DNA of 64,000 nt from Dyadobacter beijingensis DSM 21582 (GTDB lineage Bacteria > Bacteroidota > Bacteroidia > Cytophagales > Spirosomataceae), in contig NZ_KB907786.1 in assembly GCF_000382205.1 (NCBI RefSeq), positions 1,240,001 through 1,304,000 of the forward strand, given 5' to 3'. The notes beneath the pieces are model-generated. The model was not told the DNA's origin. It worked only from the letters and a program-made list of their open reading frames with translations, and did no database searches. A program made the position numbers and the translations under genes. Positions 60,867-64,000 of the stretch are shown here, one piece after another; position 1 is the first letter of the stretch; each line of letters begins with the position of its first letter.

Positions 60867-61854
60867 CGGCGAGCCTTGCGGCGAGCACGGAAAAATTTTC
60901 CGGCGGCGTTTGTCCCCAGCTTTTGAACTGTTTCGACTGGTATGCCACGTCCTGGAAAATGTCCCAGCCGCTCTGTGTTTTATAGAATGGATCGGCCCCG
61001 TGGTCGAGCATGGCATTGCATATGTCCCAGGCCTCGGCGTCGGCAGCGGACATGAGCATCGATGTGACGATCACAAGCTCGTCGACCTGCGGCGGGATCA
61101 CGTTAGGGTCCGCGCCATGTTCGAGGAGCAGGCGCACTTTGTCGGTTTTGGTGCTGTCGGACCGGTCGCGGTGGATGGCGGGGAACAGCACGGGCGTACC
61201 GGTGCCGGCTTCATGCGCATTGGCGTCGGCGCCGTGGTCGAGCAGCCATTTCAATACGGAAGGGTCGTAATCGAGGACCCGGAAATGCGTGGGCGTGTGC
61301 GCCGGATCGCCGTTATCGACCTTCGCGCCGTTTTTGACGAGTATTTCAAAACATTCGATGAGTTTGGCAGGATCTGCTTGCAGGCCCTGTTTCGCCGCGA
61401 AATCCAGCAGCGTCGTTTGCTCGCGGCCTGCTTTGTTAATACCCGCAAATGGTTGCAGCAGATCCGCCCGGAGGCTGGCATTATCCAGCACAGCGATATG
61501 CGCCGCCAGTTTCCGCTGCGCTTCGTCTTTGAAATAATAGGAACCATCGGCCAAGGCGGCATCCTCCTGGGCCCAGAAGCCCTGCCTGATATTGTTGACG
61601 ATGGGCGAAGCTGCGAGCATAAAAATCGCCATGACTGCCGGCGCGATGCTGAGTACCAGCACCATTATGCGCGTAAACTGGAACGGCAGCAGGTTAATGG
61701 CCGCCAGGATGCCCAGGGGAATGAACAGCATGATCACGTAGCCGCTGGCCATGCGGTCATCGGAGGAACCGGACCGTGCGAAGAGCAGCAGGCCGATCAG
61801 AATAGCGGTATAGAGGCCGAGCAGGCACCAGCTGATCAGGGTGATTGTTTTCAT
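60829..61854 (-). CDS. Membrane-anchored ankyrin-repeat protein
   Basis: A 341-residue protein with three N-terminal membrane helices (about residues 5-25, 37-55 and 62-85). A soluble region follows with at least three ankyrin repeats, seen as CFEILVKNGAKVDNGD, LKWLLDHGADANAHEAG and VRLLLEHGADPNVIPP, and a fourth at AMLDHGADPF. Ankyrin repeats bind proteins; here they face whichever side follows the third helix. No partner is evident among the neighbours. Confidence 0.85.
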   Translation of the reverse strand: MKTITLISWCLLGLYTAILIGLLLFARSGSSDDRMASGYVIMLFIPLGILAAINLLPFQFTRIMVLVLSIAPAVMAIFMLAASPIVNNIRQGFWAQEDAALADGSYYFKDEAQRKLAAHIAVLDNASLRADLLQPFAGINKAGREQTTLLDFAAKQGLQADPAKLIECFEILVKNGAKVDNGDPAHTPTHFRVLDYDPSVLKWLLDHGADANAHEAGTGTPVLFPAIHRDRSDSTKTDKVRLLLEHGADPNVIPPQVDELVIVTSMLMSAADAEAWDICNAMLDHGADPFYKTQSGWDIFQDVAYQSKQFKSWGQTPPENFSVLAARLAAIRANGSKNTPR

Positions 61855-61933
61855 GCCGCAAAATTAGCTAGCCGGTAACCCGGCGGGCAGTTTGTAAATC
61901 AGCTATTTATTAAGCGGTGCCTGCCCGTGATGC

Positions 61934-62416
61934 CTAATGCGACGCGATGTATTCGTCGAGCAGCGCCTTTACCGGATGGTAGTAAATCTCGGCGCGACGG
62001 CTCGGGCGGATGTCCCAGCCGCGGTCGTAGTTGACGATGCAGGCGCCGATAAAATTGTTCGTGGCCTTGCGCACAGCCGGGTCCCAGATAGCCAGCTTGG
62101 AGATCCGTCCCTTTTCCATGGCGGTTTTGGCCGGCGTTTTCAGGATCAGTGCCGAAAACTCGTACTGGTTCACGGTCCCCGAAAGCCACACCGCCCCTTC
62201 GATTTGCGGATCGTTGCTTTGGTCTTTTACCTTGGTACGGATCTGCGCCTGGCCCTTGGCCGGCAGGTCCGTTTTCTTGTTTTTCAGGTAAGCATCGATA
62301 GCGCGCATGGCGTGCTCGGCCGGGTCAACGCCGTCGAACTCGCTCAGCTCGTATAATCTTTTGATTTGAAATTCAGTCAGTTGTATGTGTTTTCGATAGA
62401 CTTTTTGCTTCACCAT
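61934..62416 (-). CDS. Hypothetical protein, 160 residues (DUF7678-like C-terminal region)
   Basis: An N-terminal segment (KVYRKHIQLTEFQIKRLYEL) is followed by a compact C-terminal domain with VWLSGTVNQYEFSAL, RISKLAIWDP and VNYDRGWDIRP. That pattern is reminiscent of the uncharacterised DUF7678 family; this match is from memory and moderately certain. Start choice: ATGs occur at 62428 and 62416, and a TTG at 62443. An exact promoter -7 element at 62441-62448 would leave only about 8 bases of leader for 62428, so 62416 is preferred. Confidence 0.7.
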   Translation of the reverse strand: MVKQKVYRKHIQLTEFQIKRLYELSEFDGVDPAEHAMRAIDAYLKNKKTDLPAKGQAQIRTKVKDQSNDPQIEGAVWLSGTVNQYEFSALILKTPAKTAMEKGRISKLAIWDPAVRKATNNFIGACIVNYDRGWDIRPSRRAEIYYHPVKALLDEYIASH

Positions 62417-62440
62417 AACCCGTTCCATATTGCATCTATC

Positions 62441-62448
62441 CAAACATA
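62441..62448 (-). promoter_or_regulatory. Promoter -7 element before the 160-residue hypothetical gene
   Basis: Read on the minus strand the site is TATGTTTG, an exact TAnnTTTG match, which excludes the TTG start at 62443. Confidence 0.55.
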
Positions 62449-62879
62449 CGCAGCTTCCGGGAGTGATTCAATGGCTTCCCGGCTTTTTGTGCGAGGGGGA
62501 TAGAAATTTGGATTTATACCGATTCTTGATAAGGTTTTTTACCCGCAATCTTTGCCCGTTGTCTTTTCAAACCATTGCATTCGAAAGCATACGCGCCCTG
62601 AAATAGTATTTGAATAATGCAATATTTACTTCGAATGCTTTTCAATTTTACCACAAAAATAAATAATCGAAATTGTGTCGATTTTACACTAACATAGGGG
62701 CGTATAGAAGTTCTACTACCCATTGCAAACGTTCCCGGTATCGTGTGCAGAAATAAATACGGTCAAATGTTTGGCAGGAACGGGGCATGTAAATAGACTT
62801 GATCATGGTTTCAATTGGACTTTATCAATGAAATCCGGCGATTGTCTTGAAATAGTTATATTCTAAATGACTCAATTAC
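62449..62879. other. 431-base AT-rich intergenic region before the SusC-type gene
   Basis: No intact gene, clear terminator or exact TAnnTTTG element was found on the plus strand. Regulatory sequence for the receptor gene is expected here, and SusC genes often use alternative sigma factors, which would explain the lack of a standard -7 element. Confidence 0.45.
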
Positions 62880-64000
62880 ATGAGAAAACCACTTCTACTC
62901 ATCCTCACGCTGCTACTGGCCGTATTCACGGCACAGGCGCAGAACCGCGTACTGAAAGGCGTCGTGATCGATGGCGTGTCGAAGGAGCCGATGCCAGGGG
63001 TTTCGATCCTGCTTTCGGGTACGACCTCCGGAACGGCCACCGACGCGGAAGGAAAATTTGCGTTGAACGTGCCCGAGAACGGCGGCACGGTGATTATCAG
63101 CTATGTAGGGTTTATGAAGCAAACGATCGACATCACCAACCGCGGTTCGCTGACAGTGGTGCTCGAACCGGACGTAAAGGCACTGGAAGATGTGGTAGTG
63201 GTTGGTTATGGCGAGCAAAAACGCTCGCACCTCACGGGCGCGGTGGCGACCGTGAAAATGAAGGAACTCGACGAACTGCCCGTGGGCGACATTTCATCTG
63301 CACTGGCCGGCAAGCTGCCCGGCGTGAATATCAGCGGCGGTACGGCACGCCCGGGATCGCCTGCGTCTATCGTGATCCGTAACCCGACAAAAGCCTCCAA
63401 AGACGGCGGTAGTAACTCGCCGCTCTACATTATAGACGATGTGATCCGCTCCGAAGCCGATTTCCAGTTGCTGGATGCTTCCGAGATCGAAAACCTGTCG
63501 GTACTCAAAGACGGTGCGGCGGCCGTCTACGGTGCCCGTGCGGCATTGGGTGTGGTAGTGGTGCGGACCAAACGCGGAAAAGCAGGCAAGCCGACGGTCA
63601 GTTACACGACTACCGTAGGCGTGTCGGATGCTTCCTATAAATCCAAAATGCTGAACGGTGTACAGCTGGCCACCTATCTGAACGACTTCAACCGCTCGCG
63701 CGGCCTGGCGCCGACCGACCCGGAGTATTACTCGGCGGATGAATTGGAATACTTTAAAAACAACAACCATAACTGGTTCGATATGGCGTGGAAACCTTCG
63801 CTGAACACCCGGCACGCCGTGAATATCAGCGGCGGTACCGAACGGGCGACGTTTTTTGCGGGCGCTACCTATTTTTATCAGAATGGTAATGTCGATAATA
63901 TCAGCTACAAAAAATGGAATTTCCGCGCGAGCACGGATGTGAATGTGACGAAGCACATTAAGGTCGGCCTCGGCGTAAGCGGTAACCTCTCCGACAACAA
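62880..64000 (+). CDS. SusC/RagA-type TonB-linked outer-membrane receptor (5' part)
   Basis: The frame starts at the ATG at 62880 and is open to the right edge, giving the first 373 residues. A signal peptide (residues 1-20, ending TAQAQ) leads into a carboxypeptidase-regulatory-like domain (about 22-105, GVVIDGVSKEPMPGVSILLS). A linker with EDVVVVGYGEQKRSHLTGAV and the TonB plug domain (about 115-225, ALAGKLPGVNISGG, LYIIDDVIR and ENLSVLKDGAAAVYGARA) follow, then the first barrel strands. It imports glycans or other large nutrients with a SusD lipoprotein, which would lie beyond the window. Confidence 0.95.
   Translation, partial: MRKPLLLILTLLLAVFTAQAQNRVLKGVVIDGVSKEPMPGVSILLSGTTSGTATDAEGKFALNVPENGGTVIISYVGFMKQTIDITNRGSLTVVLEPDVKALEDVVVVGYGEQKRSHLTGAVATVKMKELDELPVGDISSALAGKLPGVNISGGTARPGSPASIVIRNPTKASKDGGSNSPLYIIDDVIRSEADFQLLDASEIENLSVLKDGAAAVYGARAALGVVVVRTKRGKAGKPTVSYTTTVGVSDASYKSKMLNGVQLATYLNDFNRSRGLAPTDPEYYSADELEYFKNNNHNWFDMAWKPSLNTRHAVNISGGTERATFFAGATYFYQNGNVDNISYKKWNFRASTDVNVTKHIKVGLGVSGNLSDN

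Noticed and set aside
1-64000. Search by eye for tRNA, rRNA, insertion sequences and integrase sites
   Set aside because: None could be supported; no transposase- or integrase-like protein and no rRNA-like sequence was recognised.

Overview
The window looks like a chromosomal segment of a GC-rich member of the Bacteroidota, most like the Cytophagales (Dyadobacter/Spirosoma-type). Seen in the sequence: two proteins ending in type IX secretion (T9SS) sorting domains, a SusC-type TonB-dependent receptor running off the right edge, promoters of the Bacteroidota TAnnTTTG type, and few Shine-Dalgarno sites. The genus is inference from gene style only. No rRNA, tRNA, CRISPR array or insertion sequence was seen.

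Layout. 1-6.3 kb: the end of a secreted protein, a GT39 membrane glycosyltransferase and a 14-repeat FG-GAP propeller protein. 6.3-9.0 kb: an HxlR regulator with a DoxX-like protein, and a flavohaemoglobin with an Rrf2/NsrR-type regulator; both regulators have visible operator candidates. 9.1-13.6 kb: a repeat-rich T9SS cargo protein, an AhpD-like protein, a YCII/DGPF protein with an ECF sigma factor carrying a long C-terminal extension, and a decayed gene. 13.6-17.1 kb: an old-yellow-enzyme reductase, rpiA and an unknown exported protein. 17.1-23.8 kb: a tripartite RND efflux system with a TetR regulator and two matching operators. 23.9-34.5 kb: L,D-transpeptidase, LuxR-type regulator, a 54-residue protein, a Tat-exported Gfo/Idh/MocA oxidoreductase, a CDF transporter with an altered metal site, an AraC regulator, an epimerase, dihydrolipoyl dehydrogenase and a sulfatase. 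57.2-64 kb: a PD40 lipoprotein, small membrane proteins, a GAF histidine kinase, an ankyrin protein and the start of a SusC receptor.

The centrepiece is 38.0-56.9 kb: nine tightly packed minus-strand genes that look like one biosynthetic operon. In transcription order they are: a 2357-residue synthase (PfaD-like enoyl reductase, KS, AT, two ACPs, KR); a 1443-residue synthase (KS, AT-like, DH, fused phosphopantetheinyl transferase); a free ACP; an alpha/beta hydrolase; two GT1-type glycosyltransferases; and three paralogous condensation/PapA-type acyltransferases. A heterodimeric ABC exporter (34.6-38.1 kb) converges on the operon's 3' end with an 8-base overlap. Together the genes carry the functions needed to make, release, glycosylate, multiply acylate and perhaps export a reduced polyketide or fatty-acid-like lipid. 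The synthase modules belong to the PUFA-synthase/heterocyst-glycolipid style of iterative type I systems, but this arrangement matches neither an EPA/DHA synthase (no chain-length factor, only two ACPs) nor any cluster I can name. The product, an acylated glycolipid, is inferred.
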